DNA of 64,000 bases from Roseimaritima sediminicola (GCF_009618275.1 NZ_WIAD01000001.1:1-64000), one strand, 5' to 3'. Counted from the stretch's first letter, positions 30,316-39,281 are shown. The notes: generated by a model from the sequence alone, not told the origin. Program-made: numbers and translations.

Positions 30316-30863
30316 CATCAGCCGTTTGGGCGCTAGCCCACGGTTCTTGGGCGCAACAGATCATCGCAAGCCTCCGCCAAACGGAACCGTACGCTAGTGC
30401 GTTGCGGCTGATGCACTCCATCAGCCGTTTGGGCGCTAGCCCACGGTTCTTGGACGCAACAGATCATCGTAAGCCTCCGCCAAACGGAACCGTACGCTAG
30501 CGCGTTGCGGCTGATGCACTCCATCAGCCGTTTGGGCGCTAGCCCACGGTTCTTGGACGCAACAGATCATCGTAAGCCTCCGCCAAACGGAACCGTACGC
30601 TAGTGCGTTGCGGCTGATGCACTCCATCAGCCGTTTGGGCGCTAGCCCACGGTTCTTGGGCGCAACAGATCATCGCAAGCCTCCGCCAAACGGAACCGTA
30701 CGCTAGCGCGTTGCGGCTGATGCACTCCATCAGCCGTTTGGGCGCTAGCCCACGGTTCTTGGGCGCAACAGATCATCGTAAGCCTCCGCCAAACGGAACC
30801 GTACGCTAGCGCGTTGCGGCTGATGCACTCCATCAGCCGTTTGGGCACTAGCCCACGGTTCCC
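30316..30863. repeat. Five tandem 103-bp palindromic repeats plus partial copy
   Basis: Units begin at catcag 30316, 30419, 30522, 30625 and 30728, with a partial sixth at 30831; spacing is exactly 103 bp. Within each unit TCAGCCGTTTGGGCGCTAGC near the left edge pairs imperfectly with GCTAGCGCGTTGCGGCTGA near the right edge, so each can fold into a long hairpin. Apparent reading frames in it are repeat artefacts. Confidence 0.95.
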
Positions 30864-30947
30864 CATCAGCCGCCGGGCGCTAGCGGTGCGTCAAAGCCTA
30901 ATTTCAGGGTAGCCGATCTCGCCAGAGGTTGGACTGAAGCGGCAAGA

Positions 30948-30978
30948 GGGTCCGAAGTCTGGCGACTTCAGCTACGGC
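30948..30978. repeat. Family D repeat copy
   Basis: The sequence gaagtctggcgacttcagct plus acggcc contains the palindrome AAGTC-TGGC-GACTT. Intergenic, upstream of the bcp 3' end. Confidence 0.7.
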
Positions 30979-31037
30979 CAGACCCTAAGAGCAAATGTTG
31001 ACGCAGCGCTAACGCCCTGCGGCGCTCACCCCCAAGG

Positions 31038-31511
31038 TCAGCCCAGCGCCTCGATCGCGGCCAAGACCTGCTCCTCGTGCCCGTCGACCCGGACCCGTTT
31101 CCAGACCTTGACGATCATCCCTTCGCCGTCGATCAAAAACGTGCTTCGCTGGATACCCATCGACTTTTTGCCGTACAGATTCTTTTCGCGCCAAGCCCCG
31201 TAGGCTTCGGCGACCGCGTGATCGGGATCGGCCAGCAGCGGAAAATTCAGCTCGTACTTGTCGCGAAACCCTTCGTGACTGGCCACCGCGTCGGGACTGA
31301 CCCCCAGCACGACCGCTCCGGCCGCGGCCAATCGGTCCTGGGCGTCGCGAAACGCACAGGCCTGCCGCGTGCAGCCCGGGGTGTTGTCCCGAGGATAGAA
31401 ATACAGCACCACGATGCGGCCCGCATAATCGGCCAGCTTCTTCGTCTGGCCCTCGTAGCTCTCCAGCTCGAACGCGGGAGCTTTCTGGCCGGCTTCTAAC
31501 CACTGAGTCAT
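31038..31511 (-). CDS. bcp: Thioredoxin-dependent peroxiredoxin (Bcp/PrxQ)
   Basis: 157 aa from ATG 31511. It reduces H2O2 and organic hydroperoxides using thioredoxin. The motif FYPRDNTPGCTRQACAFRD carries the peroxidatic Cys47 and the resolving Cys52, five residues on, typical of PrxQ. The C-terminal MGIQRSTFLIDGEGMIVKVW is also standard. Cytoplasmic, single gene. Confidence 0.96.
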   Translation of the reverse strand: MTQWLEAGQKAPAFELESYEGQTKKLADYAGRIVVLYFYPRDNTPGCTRQACAFRDAQDRLAAAGAVVLGVSPDAVASHEGFRDKYELNFPLLADPDHAVAEAYGAWREKNLYGKKSMGIQRSTFLIDGEGMIVKVWKRVRVDGHEEQVLAAIEALG

Positions 31512-31790
31512 GAGCAGCGTCTCCGTGAGATTTTTTCGAAGCCGTCAAAGCCGCCCCGCGGCTCTTCAGGCTGGATCGTAAGCGTTGTGATGCGTGTGAT
31601 CGGTTTCGAGGGCGATTTCGATCTCGATTCCGATCCGCTACCGCTTCAGAGCCTACCCCAAACGGCTGGCCGTCCAAGGTGTCGTGACAGGACGCTCGGG
31701 ATCGTTAGAATACGGCTCGCCGCGTTCCCCACCTCTGGGCGTCGGATCTGGGCGACGGACTCGTTTACTGCAAACCGCTGCGGAATTAGT

Positions 31791-32309
31791 GTGACTGAAC
31801 CTGACCAACAAGCCGACCAACCGGACCCCTCCGAACAACCGGAAATCTCTGGCCAAGCGGACTCCGCCGAGCAGCCGGAAACTGCCGAGCAGCCGGAATC
31901 GCCGCGTTCGCTGCGCCCCCACGGCACCGAGCGGAGCCTCCAGCTGGCCACCGCCGCGGCCAAGGTGGCGATCGATAACCGGGGCCAGAGCGTCCAGGTG
32001 CTGGACGTTTGCAAACAAACGGCCCTGTTCGATTACTTTGTGATCGCCACCGGCACCAGTCGCCGCCAGCTGCACGCGATCAGCGAGGAGATCGATGATG
32101 TGCTGGAAAAACAGCTGGACGACCAACGGTTAAACATCGAGGGCTATGACGAGAGTCGCTGGATCGTCCTGGACTACGGCTCGGTGGTGGTCCATTTGTT
32201 CGACGAGGAGACCCGGTCCTATTACGACCTGGAATCGCTGTGGGCCGACGCCAAAGTGGTTCCGCTGGCGGACCTGGGTTTGAGCGATCCTTCGCAGGCG
32301 GACAGCTGA
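31791..32309 (+). CDS. rsfS: Ribosomal silencing factor RsfS
   Basis: 172 aa, starting at GTG 31791 (VTEPDQQADQ). The open frame extends upstream, but that part is not conserved. The first 55 residues are a low-complexity acidic extension (repeated EQPE and similar). The RsfS/Iojap domain follows (VLDVCKQTALFDYFVIATGT, EGYDESRWIVLDYGSVVVHL). It binds uL14 and blocks subunit joining under nutrient limitation. The gene is separated from argS by 3 bp, so the two form an operon. Confidence 0.92.
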   Translation: MTEPDQQADQPDPSEQPEISGQADSAEQPETAEQPESPRSLRPHGTERSLQLATAAAKVAIDNRGQSVQVLDVCKQTALFDYFVIATGTSRRQLHAISEEIDDVLEKQLDDQRLNIEGYDESRWIVLDYGSVVVHLFDEETRSYYDLESLWADAKVVPLADLGLSDPSQADS

Positions 32310-32312
32310 CCC

Positions 32313-34289
32313 ATGCAGATTGCCAGCTTACTGAAACAGCGTCTGGCCGCGGCCCTTGCGCACTTGGTGGACGATCCGGACGAGGTCGCCCAGATGCTGC
32401 GGCCCACCCAGGACCCGCGTTTCGGCGACTACCAGGCCAACTGCGCGATGCCGCTGAAGCAGCGATTGAACCGGCCACCGCGGGAAATCGCCCAGCAGAT
32501 CGTCGACCACTTGCAGGTGGCCGACCTCTGTCACGAACCGGAAATCGCCGGCCCGGGATTCATTAATTTGCGTCTCCGCGACGACTGGATCGGCGAAGCC
32601 GCCACGGCGCTGCTGGACGATTCAGCCCTGGGCGTGGAGCCACCGGAGCAGCCGCGGACCCTGCTGATTGATTTCTCGTCGCCCAACGTCGCCAAACCGA
32701 TGCACGTCGGCCACATCCGCTCGACCGTGATCGGCGACGCGTTGGCCCGCTGCTTTCGGTTCCTCGGGCACCGCGTGATCACCGACAATCACCTCGGCGA
32801 CTGGGGCACTCAGTTCGGGATGATCATCTACGGCTACAAGCATTTCGTCGACCAGGCGGCCTTCGAAGCCGCTCCGGTGGCCGAACTGGTTCGGCTGTAC
32901 CGCATGGTCAACAGCCTGATCGATTACCACAGCGCCGTGGTCGCTCTGCCCGAGGCGCGCACCACGGCCGAAACGCTGCGTGAAGAGGCCGATCAGGCCC
33001 GGCAAGCGGCCCAGGACATCGAGGACAAGGCGGAGCGCAAGAGACACAAGAAACAATCCGACGCCCTGTCGCGCAGGGCCGCCGCGGCGGCCGACAAGGT
33101 GGTCGGCCTGCAGCACAAGGTCGATGCGGTCGAAGCCGACGATACGCTGCTGGCGGTCGCCGGCCAGCACACTACGATCGCCACCGATGTTCTCAACGAG
33201 ACGGCCAAACTGCATCAGGGTGATCCGGAAAATCGAGCGCTCTGGGATCGCTTCCTGCCCCACTGCCAGGACGAAATCAATCGCGTCTACCAGCGGCTGG
33301 ACATCCACTTCGACCACACCCTGGGCGAGAGCTTTTATCACCCGATGCTGCCGGGCGTCGTCCAAGAGCTGAAAGAAGCGGGGCTGGCCCGTGACAGCGA
33401 AGGCGCGGTGTGCATATTCCTGCCCGATTTCGACGCCCCCATGATCATCCAGAAAAAGGATGGGGCGTTCCTGTATGGCACGACGGACTTGGCCACGCTG
33501 AAGTACCGCAACGAACATTTCGCTGCGGACGAAATCCTGTACGTGGTCGATTCGCGGCAGAGTGACCACTTCGACAAACTGTTCGCCGTCGCACCCTTGA
33601 TCGGACTGGGCCACCTGCGGCTGCGACACGTTAACTTCGGGACCGTTCTGGGCGAGGACGGCAAACCCCTGAAAACCCGTTCCGGCAACAACGCCGGGCT
33701 CGAAGGCTTGCTCGACGACGCCGTTGCCGCCGCGATGGATGCCGTCTGCGATCCCGATCGAACCGCCAAACTGGACCCGCCGCTGAGCGAAGCGGAGCGG
33801 CAGCGGATCGCTCGCGTGATCGGCCACGGCGCCATCAAGTATGCCGACCTGGCCCATCACCGCACCAGCGACTACCGCTTCAGCCTTCAGAAGATGGTCG
33901 CGTTGGAAGGCAATACGGTGGCCTATCTGCAGTACGCCTACGCTCGCACCCAGGGGATCCTCCGCGCCGGCCAGACCAGCGAAGACGACGTCCGCAAAGC
34001 CGAACATCCGATCTCGGTGGCCGCCGACGCCGAACGGTCGCTGGCCCTGGCGCTGCTGCGTCTGCCCGAAGCCCTCCAGCAAGTGGCCGACGACTATGCA
34101 CCGAGCGCCCTGGTCGACTACCTGTACGAGACCGCGCGGAAGTACATGGTCTTCAACGACAACTGTCCGGTTTGGAAAGCCGACGATCCGGCGGTGCAGG
34201 CCTCTCGCCTGGCCCTGGTCGTGGCGACCAGTCGAGTGATCCGCACCGGCCTGGGGTTGCTGGGCATCGAAGTGGTCGAGCGGATGTAA
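32313..34289 (+). CDS. argS: Arginyl-tRNA synthetase
   Basis: 658 aa. It charges tRNA-Arg. The N-terminal Add1 domain (GDYQANCAMPLKQ), the class I signature HVGH (131-134 in NVAKPMHVGHIRST), the KMSKS-like KTRSGNN, and the C-terminal anticodon-binding DALR region (YLQYAYAR onward) are present. It is longer than the usual 550-590 residues: about 80 residues (about 205-285, DQARQAAQDIEDKAERKRHK onward) form a charged helical insertion after the catalytic fold begins. The catalytic motifs are intact, so it should be active. Confidence 0.96.
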   Translation: MQIASLLKQRLAAALAHLVDDPDEVAQMLRPTQDPRFGDYQANCAMPLKQRLNRPPREIAQQIVDHLQVADLCHEPEIAGPGFINLRLRDDWIGEAATALLDDSALGVEPPEQPRTLLIDFSSPNVAKPMHVGHIRSTVIGDALARCFRFLGHRVITDNHLGDWGTQFGMIIYGYKHFVDQAAFEAAPVAELVRLYRMVNSLIDYHSAVVALPEARTTAETLREEADQARQAAQDIEDKAERKRHKKQSDALSRRAAAAADKVVGLQHKVDAVEADDTLLAVAGQHTTIATDVLNETAKLHQGDPENRALWDRFLPHCQDEINRVYQRLDIHFDHTLGESFYHPMLPGVVQELKEAGLARDSEGAVCIFLPDFDAPMIIQKKDGAFLYGTTDLATLKYRNEHFAADEILYVVDSRQSDHFDKLFAVAPLIGLGHLRLRHVNFGTVLGEDGKPLKTRSGNNAGLEGLLDDAVAAAMDAVCDPDRTAKLDPPLSEAERQRIARVIGHGAIKYADLAHHRTSDYRFSLQKMVALEGNTVAYLQYAYARTQGILRAGQTSEDDVRKAEHPISVAADAERSLALALLRLPEALQQVADDYAPSALVDYLYETARKYMVFNDNCPVWKADDPAVQASRLALVVATSRVIRTGLGLLGIEVVERM

Positions 34290-34329
34290 GCGGTGCCTCG
34301 TCGTCGCCGAGCTTGCGCGTCGCCGAACT

Positions 34330-34400
34330 CGCCAGAGTTGGGGACGACCGGGCGTCCTTCGTACTGCACCCAAAGTCTGGCGACTTCGGCTACGGGCTGC
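34330..34400. repeat. Family D inverted pair
   Basis: The sequence gaactcgccagagttgggga and, in opposite orientation, cccaaagtctggcgacttcg plus gctacggg flank about 25 bp between the convergent argS and thioredoxin-like genes. A hairpin acting as a bidirectional terminator is possible. Confidence 0.6.
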
Positions 34401-34419
34401 GAGTGGAGACGTCGGCGGC

Positions 34420-35751
34420 TTAGCGCGTGGCCTGATTGGCTTCCAGAGCCGCTTGGCGAGTGATGGCGATCGCCGGCCGCGTGTAACGAATGTGCTCGCG
34501 TTCGAAGCGATCTCGGGTTTCCTCGCTAGCGAAGAAGAAAATGCGATTGAATTCGTGATCCGTCACGCCCCATTCGCGGCTGCCCTGCACCAATCGCCGT
34601 TCCTCGAAGAACAGCACGACGTCCATGCCATTCATGACCGGTGCGTAAGTGTCGGGCGAGTTGCGAAACCGCTCCATCGCGCTAGCGCTGGAAAACAGAT
34701 ACAGCTGGCCCAGGTGGATCAGCCCGTACTGTGGATCGCCGATCACCCACTGCGCCTCATCCAGCACGGCCACCGGGCAGTAGCCCTCCATGGCCAGCGG
34801 CGGCTCATTCGCTTCGCTCGCCTTGGTGCTCGCCACGTCCTCCGTCGGCTGTTCGGCCGCAGCGGCCGCGGTGTTCAAGTCGCAGGCAGCGGGCCCAGCT
34901 CCGGAAACGTCACAGCATCCCGCTGCGGTCGGTTCGGCCAGCGCGGATTCGGTGGGGCTGCTGGGCAGGGGCATCGACAGGGACATGCCATCGGTGCGAT
35001 GACCGGCGGCGATCGCCGGCGTGCCGGAACGCATCGGCGGCAGCGCCAGGCTCGGAGCCGGAGCGACTTGAGGATTTGCCGCCGGCAGGTTCAGCTGGGC
35101 GGTGGCCGTGGCTTGCGGCATCGCAGCCGCAGGTGCCGCCCGCCCAGAGTTCTGCGGGCCGGCGGGCTGGGCATTGGCCTGCTCGGCCTGTACAGCAAAC
35201 TGGTTGATCTGCGGCTGCGCGGCTCCGGCCGGCAAACCGGGAACAAAGGCGGCGGGATTGTTCTGGACCGGAGCCGCAGGGGATGCTGGCTGGGGATCGC
35301 GGGCCGCCAACTGGGTGTTGTTGGGTGTGGCCGGCTCGAGGGCCGCCGGAGCGTGGCGTTCGTAACGGGCCAGCATCGCGATGTAATCCTCGGCCGCCTG
35401 CGGGCTGGTGCCGTGGCCGAGAACCGAACCGTCGGCGGCGACGATCACGTCGGTCGGAAAGCGGCTGACCTTGAAGGTCTTGGCCAATTCCGGATGGTGG
35501 CCGGCATGCACTCTGACCGGCACGTAATACGCTTCGATCGCGGCGGCCAACTGCGGCGATTGAAACGCCCCGGCCTCCAGCTTGTCACACCAGTGGCAGT
35601 GGTCGGTGTAGAAGTGCAGCAACAGCAGCTTGCCGCTCTGCTCCGCTTGCTGGTGAGCCGCTCGCAGGTTGTCCTGCCAAGCGATTTCAGCGCGCAGCGG
35701 AGGTGTCCACAGCAGCAATAGGCCGACGAGGATGAGGATCGTAGATCGCAT
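34420..35751 (-). CDS. Exported thioredoxin-fold protein with YHS-like C-terminus
   Basis: 443 aa from ATG 35751, chosen over 35766 because GAGGG lies 6 nt upstream. A signal peptide (STILILVGLLLLWTPPLRA) is followed by a thioredoxin_7-type domain with a CxxC centre, DHCHWCDK, and SRFPTDVIVA for the cis-Pro loop. A long Ala/Pro/Gln-rich linker of about 180 residues comes next. The C-terminal domain (EGYCPVAVLDEAQWVIGDPQ, LYLFSSASAMERFRNSPDTY) resembles YHS metal-binding domains. A periplasmic thiol-disulphide or metal-handling role is inferred. Confidence 0.8.
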   Translation of the reverse strand: MRSTILILVGLLLLWTPPLRAEIAWQDNLRAAHQQAEQSGKLLLLHFYTDHCHWCDKLEAGAFQSPQLAAAIEAYYVPVRVHAGHHPELAKTFKVSRFPTDVIVAADGSVLGHGTSPQAAEDYIAMLARYERHAPAALEPATPNNTQLAARDPQPASPAAPVQNNPAAFVPGLPAGAAQPQINQFAVQAEQANAQPAGPQNSGRAAPAAAMPQATATAQLNLPAANPQVAPAPSLALPPMRSGTPAIAAGHRTDGMSLSMPLPSSPTESALAEPTAAGCCDVSGAGPAACDLNTAAAAAEQPTEDVASTKASEANEPPLAMEGYCPVAVLDEAQWVIGDPQYGLIHLGQLYLFSSASAMERFRNSPDTYAPVMNGMDVVLFFEERRLVQGSREWGVTDHEFNRIFFFASEETRDRFEREHIRYTRPAIAITRQAALEANQATR

Positions 35752-35869
35752 TGCGATCCCTCGCATCTGGGGTCAAAATGAATCCGGTACGTTCAAGGAA
35801 GATCGGCTGTAACGAATATGCCGCTGAAGCGGAAGTTGAAACTCAGGACAACTTTTGCGATCGTGCGCG

Positions 35870-35897
35870 TTGATCCGGGCCGCAGACGGCCTATAAT
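35870..35897 (+). promoter_or_regulatory. Candidate sigma-70 promoter P1 of rho
   Basis: TTGATC, 16-bp spacer, TATAAT. It points towards rho, about 510 bp upstream of its start codon. Confidence 0.5.
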
Positions 35898-35919
35898 ACA
35901 GGTGGTCCTCGGGAAGGCC

Positions 35920-35947
35920 TTGACACCGGCCCGGAGGCCGTTATAGT
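35920..35947 (+). promoter_or_regulatory. Candidate sigma-70 promoter P2 of rho
   Basis: A perfect TTGACA, 16-bp spacer, TATAGT. The predicted start near 35954 gives a leader of about 450 nt before rho. Confidence 0.6.
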
Positions 35948-35953
35948 TTCAAG

Positions 35954-36409
35954 CAAATCAAAGGAATCTTACTTTAGTTCCACCTGAACGGTGTGGAATT
36001 CCTGCTTCGGACTCCCCAATCGTCCTCGCCGGGTATGAAGCCCAGGCCACCAAAATTGCTGCGGTAGGACGGCGCACTCAGCCTCAAGTCCTGTCGACAG
36101 TTGCGGCAGCAGAGGAACCAGCGGCGTGTGGGTCCGACTGCGGATGCCTTGTAGCGGATCAGTTGCTCGGGTAGCGGATGGTCAATCGACGATCCAAGGG
36201 CATTGATCCTCAAAGAGAAGCCATCGTTTACGGGATTCGGAAACGTCAAGTTTGCCGCTGGCGGTTTCGAATTGTTTTTCACTTGCATTCTACCTTTCTG
36301 GCGGCATTTCTCTGTTTCCGCGTCGGCGGCCGCTGCTTTTATTTGGGCAGTGGAAAGCCATTGTCGAACCTCCCTTTCGACATTCCCGCGACGCGTCTTT
36401 GGATGACTA
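35954..36409 (+). other. Long leader of rho; no convincing gene
   Basis: About 455 nt between promoter P2 and the rho start. It is less GC-rich than the surroundings. A minus-strand frame (35974-36288, 104 aa) contains RRWFLCCRNC, which faintly resembles a zinc-ribbon fragment, and a plus-strand frame (36178-36417) overlaps the rho start; neither has codon use or context that convinces. In other bacteria rho is autoregulated by attenuation in its leader, so a regulatory leader is the preferred reading. Confidence 0.4.
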
Positions 36410-37729
36410 ATGGCTAAGAAAAAACGGACCTATCGGAGCCGCGGCGGATCGGGCGGCGGGAATAATCATTCCAACAACGGTAGCGGCCCCCCACGCGGGC
36501 GTCGGCGCCGTCGCGGTGGCGGCGGCGGTGGTGGCGGCGGCGGTGGTGGTGGTGGTGGTGACCAGGACGGCGGTTCGCCCATCGACAACGATGCTCCGCT
36601 GAGCGAAGGCGAGGGCATCCTCGAGCTGCACCCCAACGGCTACGGCTTCCTCCGCAGCCCCGAGAACAACTATTCCCGCGAACGCAGCGACCCGTTTGTG
36701 CCCGGCACGATGATCGAAAAATTCGGTCTTCGCGAAGGCGTCTTGATCAAGGGCATGGTCCAGGAAGCCCGCCGGCAACAAGGCCCGCGGATCCGCGAGA
36801 TCGCCACCATCGACGGGCTGACCCCCGAGGCGTATCTGGACGTCAAAGAGTTCGATACGCTGACCCCCGAAAACCCCGACGAATGGCTGCGTCTGGAAGT
36901 CGGCCGCAAGCCGGTCACCAACCGCGTGATCGACCTGCTGGCCCCGCTCGGTAAAGGCCAGCGAGCTCTGATCGTCGCCCCGCCGCGCAGCGGTAAAACG
37001 GTGATGCTGCAGAACATCAGCCAGGGCATCTCTCAGAATCACCCCGAAGTCAAACTGATCGTGCTGTTGATCGACGAACGGCCCGAAGAAGTCACCGACA
37101 TGCGGCGCAATGTCCCCGGCGGCGAAGTCATCGCCAGCAGCCTGGACATGGACGTGGAAAGCCACGTGCGGCTGAGCCAACTGGTGATCGCCCGTGCCAA
37201 GCGACTGGCCGAAATGGGCCAGGACGTCTTCGTCCTGCTCGATTCGATCACGCGACTCGCCCGCGCCTTCAACAAATGGGTCGGCCGCGGTGGACGCGGT
37301 GGAGCGACGATGAGCGGCGGACTGGACATCAAAGCGATGGACATTCCTAAAAAGCTGTTCGCGACCGCTCGCTCGTTCCAGGAAGGCGGCTCGCTGACGA
37401 TCGTCGGCACGGCCCTGGTCGATACCAACAGCCGCATGGACGAGGCGATCTTCCAGGAGTTCAAAGGGACGGGCAATATGGAAGTCGTGCTCGATCGCCG
37501 ACTGGCCGATCGCCGCGTCTGGCCCTCGATCGATATCTCGCAGAGCGGGACCCGTCGCGAGGAACTGCTGCACGACGAAGAAACCTACGAAGCGGTCACG
37601 ATGCTTCGCCGCACGCTCAGCTCGATGCACCCCTGCGACGCCATGGAGCAGCTGACCACCCAGCTCGGCCGCTTCGAGAGCAACGAGGAATTCATCAAGT
37701 TGATCAGTGGCGCGAAACTGACCAATTGA
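36410..37729 (+). CDS. rho: Transcription termination factor Rho
   Basis: 439 aa. Hexameric RNA-dependent ATPase that ends transcription. The N-terminal extension is basic, then carries 15 consecutive Gly (36-50) encoded by a GGN run. The RNA-binding cold-shock fold begins at EGILELHPNGYGFLRSPENN, followed by the Walker A APPRSGKT (190-197), LLIDERPEEVTDMRRN, and DSITRLARAFN (Walker B region). GRGGRGGATMSGGLDIKAM holds the Q-loop region, and EELLHDEET is near the C-terminus. A long leader suggests autoregulation. Confidence 0.97.
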   Translation: MAKKKRTYRSRGGSGGGNNHSNNGSGPPRGRRRRRGGGGGGGGGGGGGGGDQDGGSPIDNDAPLSEGEGILELHPNGYGFLRSPENNYSRERSDPFVPGTMIEKFGLREGVLIKGMVQEARRQQGPRIREIATIDGLTPEAYLDVKEFDTLTPENPDEWLRLEVGRKPVTNRVIDLLAPLGKGQRALIVAPPRSGKTVMLQNISQGISQNHPEVKLIVLLIDERPEEVTDMRRNVPGGEVIASSLDMDVESHVRLSQLVIARAKRLAEMGQDVFVLLDSITRLARAFNKWVGRGGRGGATMSGGLDIKAMDIPKKLFATARSFQEGGSLTIVGTALVDTNSRMDEAIFQEFKGTGNMEVVLDRRLADRRVWPSIDISQSGTRREELLHDEETYEAVTMLRRTLSSMHPCDAMEQLTTQLGRFESNEEFIKLISGAKLTN

Positions 37730-37790
37730 TCGCTTCGGCGACCTTTTCGGCAAGCCGTTGATTGTTACAATAACGGACGGTTTGCCATCC

Positions 37791-37873
37791 GGAGGATAAG
37801 CGAATTGGTGAGCAGCCTCACTGGAACTGAGGTACCCCGCAAGGGGCTGCGGGTTCGAGTCCCGTGTCCTCCG
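37791..37873 (+). tRNA. tRNA-Ser (anticodon GGA)
   Basis: The acceptor GGAGGAT pairs with GTCCTCC, discriminator G. The anticodon stem CCTCA/TGAGG encloses CTGGAAC with anticodon GGA. A long variable arm (CCCC-GCAA-GGGG) marks a class II tRNA, and the T arm is GCGGG-TTCGAGT-CCCGT. CCA is not encoded. Confidence 0.93.
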
Positions 37874-37883
37874 CTGTAACCAC

Positions 37884-37923
37884 AAAACACCCTCGCGACA
37901 CAAAGTGTCACGAGGGTGTTTTT
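37884..37923 (+). terminator. Rho-independent terminator after tRNA-Ser
   Basis: AAAACACCCTCG, then an inner GACAC/GTGTC stem around a short loop, then CGAGGGTGTTTTT, beginning 10 bp after the tRNA. The A/T ends make it potentially bidirectional. Confidence 0.85.
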
Positions 37924-38229
37924 CGTTATCGATGGAACGGAGGCCATACTTCGTTCGCGATCGGCGTCCAAGAAAACCAATCTCGATAACGGCAGACGCA
38001 TGCTGGCGAGGCGGCTGGAGCATCCTAGATTCTGCCTACAAACCCTGTACGTTCCACTGGCAGGCTCCCCAACAGCGGGGCAAATCGACTATCTTAGTTG
38101 TTTCTCGGGGCAGTCTTGAATCGATTCTGCAGGGACAGCAGCCAGGTTTCTATGCGTGATAATCGATCCTCACTGCTCCAAGGACGTCAGCAAACTGAGT
38201 TATTGGTTCGGACAACAGAGACTGCAATC

Positions 38230-39153
38230 ATGAACGAAGGGAAGAGTCCCACCGCGGGCGAACGCCTCGTGTGCCCCAAATGCGATCACCTACTCCACAC
38301 GAACGCCACCATCGGTAGGCATGACAGCCTGAGTGCGACTTGCCCTAGCGGCAAAGAAAAGTCGTCCCTGGGTCAATTCCGTGCAGCGGGACCTCCCATC
38401 CAGGCAGAAGTAATTGACGAGCCCGCCCAACCTACCGCTCTCCCCAACCCAGAATCAAACACCGCAGAAGTGACCACTCATGTGGCGCGACCGGCGACTC
38501 ATGACTCGTCGCTCGTGAAGCAGCCTGAGATGCCTCCACCTATGCACCCTGACATCTCGCGGTTCGCGGCCGACGGTCAGGACACCGGTATGGTTGCCAA
38601 GCTTCTCGCCCGGGCTCAGGAGATCTGTACTTCTGCCGAAACTCCTCTCTATATGGCAGTCCAACAAAAGCCAGTCGCAAATTTCGCCCCCGACGCTGTG
38701 GTGCTCACGAATAGGCGTTTCATCTTCTTCCGACAGAAGATGCTCGGCCGGATGGATTTCATTGATTGCATCTGGATGCACGTCGCCAACGTCCACATGA
38801 AAGAAAATTTGGTAGGCGCCACGATCACGCTGCGAGGCCAGAGTGGGCGAGTTGAGTGCATCGACTACTTACCCAAAATTCAAGCTCGCCGGGTATATAG
38901 GGTCGCGCAAGAAATGGAAGAAAAGATGATTGAGTTTCGGCGCGATCGCATGATGGAAGAACAGCGTAATGCCGCGAACCAAGTCGTTGTGCAAAATGCA
39001 ATCGCGCCCAACTCAGCCCCAAGTCCGGCACCCGCTCAATCCGGTTCTGATCCCGTGGTAAAGCTACAGCAGATCAAGCAAATGCTCGATGCCGGCCTTA
39101 TCGAACAGGAAGAGTACGACCGGAAAAAAGCGTCTATTTTAGAAACCATGTAA
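38230..39153 (+). CDS. PH-like and SHOCT domain protein
   Basis: 307 aa from ATG 38230; ATG 38152 is an alternative. A short N-terminal zinc-ribbon-like stretch (ERLVCPKCDHLLHTNATIG) precedes a bacterial PH-like domain (about 135-235: ETPLYMAVQQKPVANFAPDA, VVLTNRRFIFFRQKMLG). A SHOCT motif closes the protein (KLQQIKQMLDAGLIEQEEYD). Such proteins are often membrane-associated or stress-related but have no set function. Codon use is visibly more AT-rich than in flanking genes. With the tRNA-Ser just upstream and a transposase remnant just downstream, acquisition by transfer is likely. Confidence 0.75.
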   Translation: MNEGKSPTAGERLVCPKCDHLLHTNATIGRHDSLSATCPSGKEKSSLGQFRAAGPPIQAEVIDEPAQPTALPNPESNTAEVTTHVARPATHDSSLVKQPEMPPPMHPDISRFAADGQDTGMVAKLLARAQEICTSAETPLYMAVQQKPVANFAPDAVVLTNRRFIFFRQKMLGRMDFIDCIWMHVANVHMKENLVGATITLRGQSGRVECIDYLPKIQARRVYRVAQEMEEKMIEFRRDRMMEEQRNAANQVVVQNAIAPNSAPSPAPAQSGSDPVVKLQQIKQMLDAGLIEQEEYDRKKASILETM

Positions 39154-39281
39154 TACGAGTTGTCGGCACGGCGCGAATGCGCTATCGCAAGTCATGAACG
39201 CAGTTGCCGCGGAACGGGCTGAGGAACACGTCAAGTCGAGTAAAGGCAATGGAGCCACCAAACGGCAAATAGAGCCGTCAC

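Noticed and set aside
30316-30863. CRISPR array
   Set aside because: Units are 103 bp with no alternating unique spacers; the whole unit is repeated.
30333-30866. Series of nearly identical ~63-aa minus-strand frames in the 103-bp repeats
   Set aside because: 103 is not divisible by 3, so the frames shift from unit to unit; they are repeat artefacts without ribosome-binding sites.
35974-36288. 104-aa minus-strand frame with RRWFLCCRNC
   Set aside because: It faintly resembles a zinc-ribbon fragment but lacks a second Cys pair and sits in the rho leader; support is too weak to call it a gene.
36178-36417. 79-aa plus-strand frame overlapping the rho start, as a possible leader peptide
   Set aside because: No ribosome-binding site or plausible composition; it is kept only as leader sequence.
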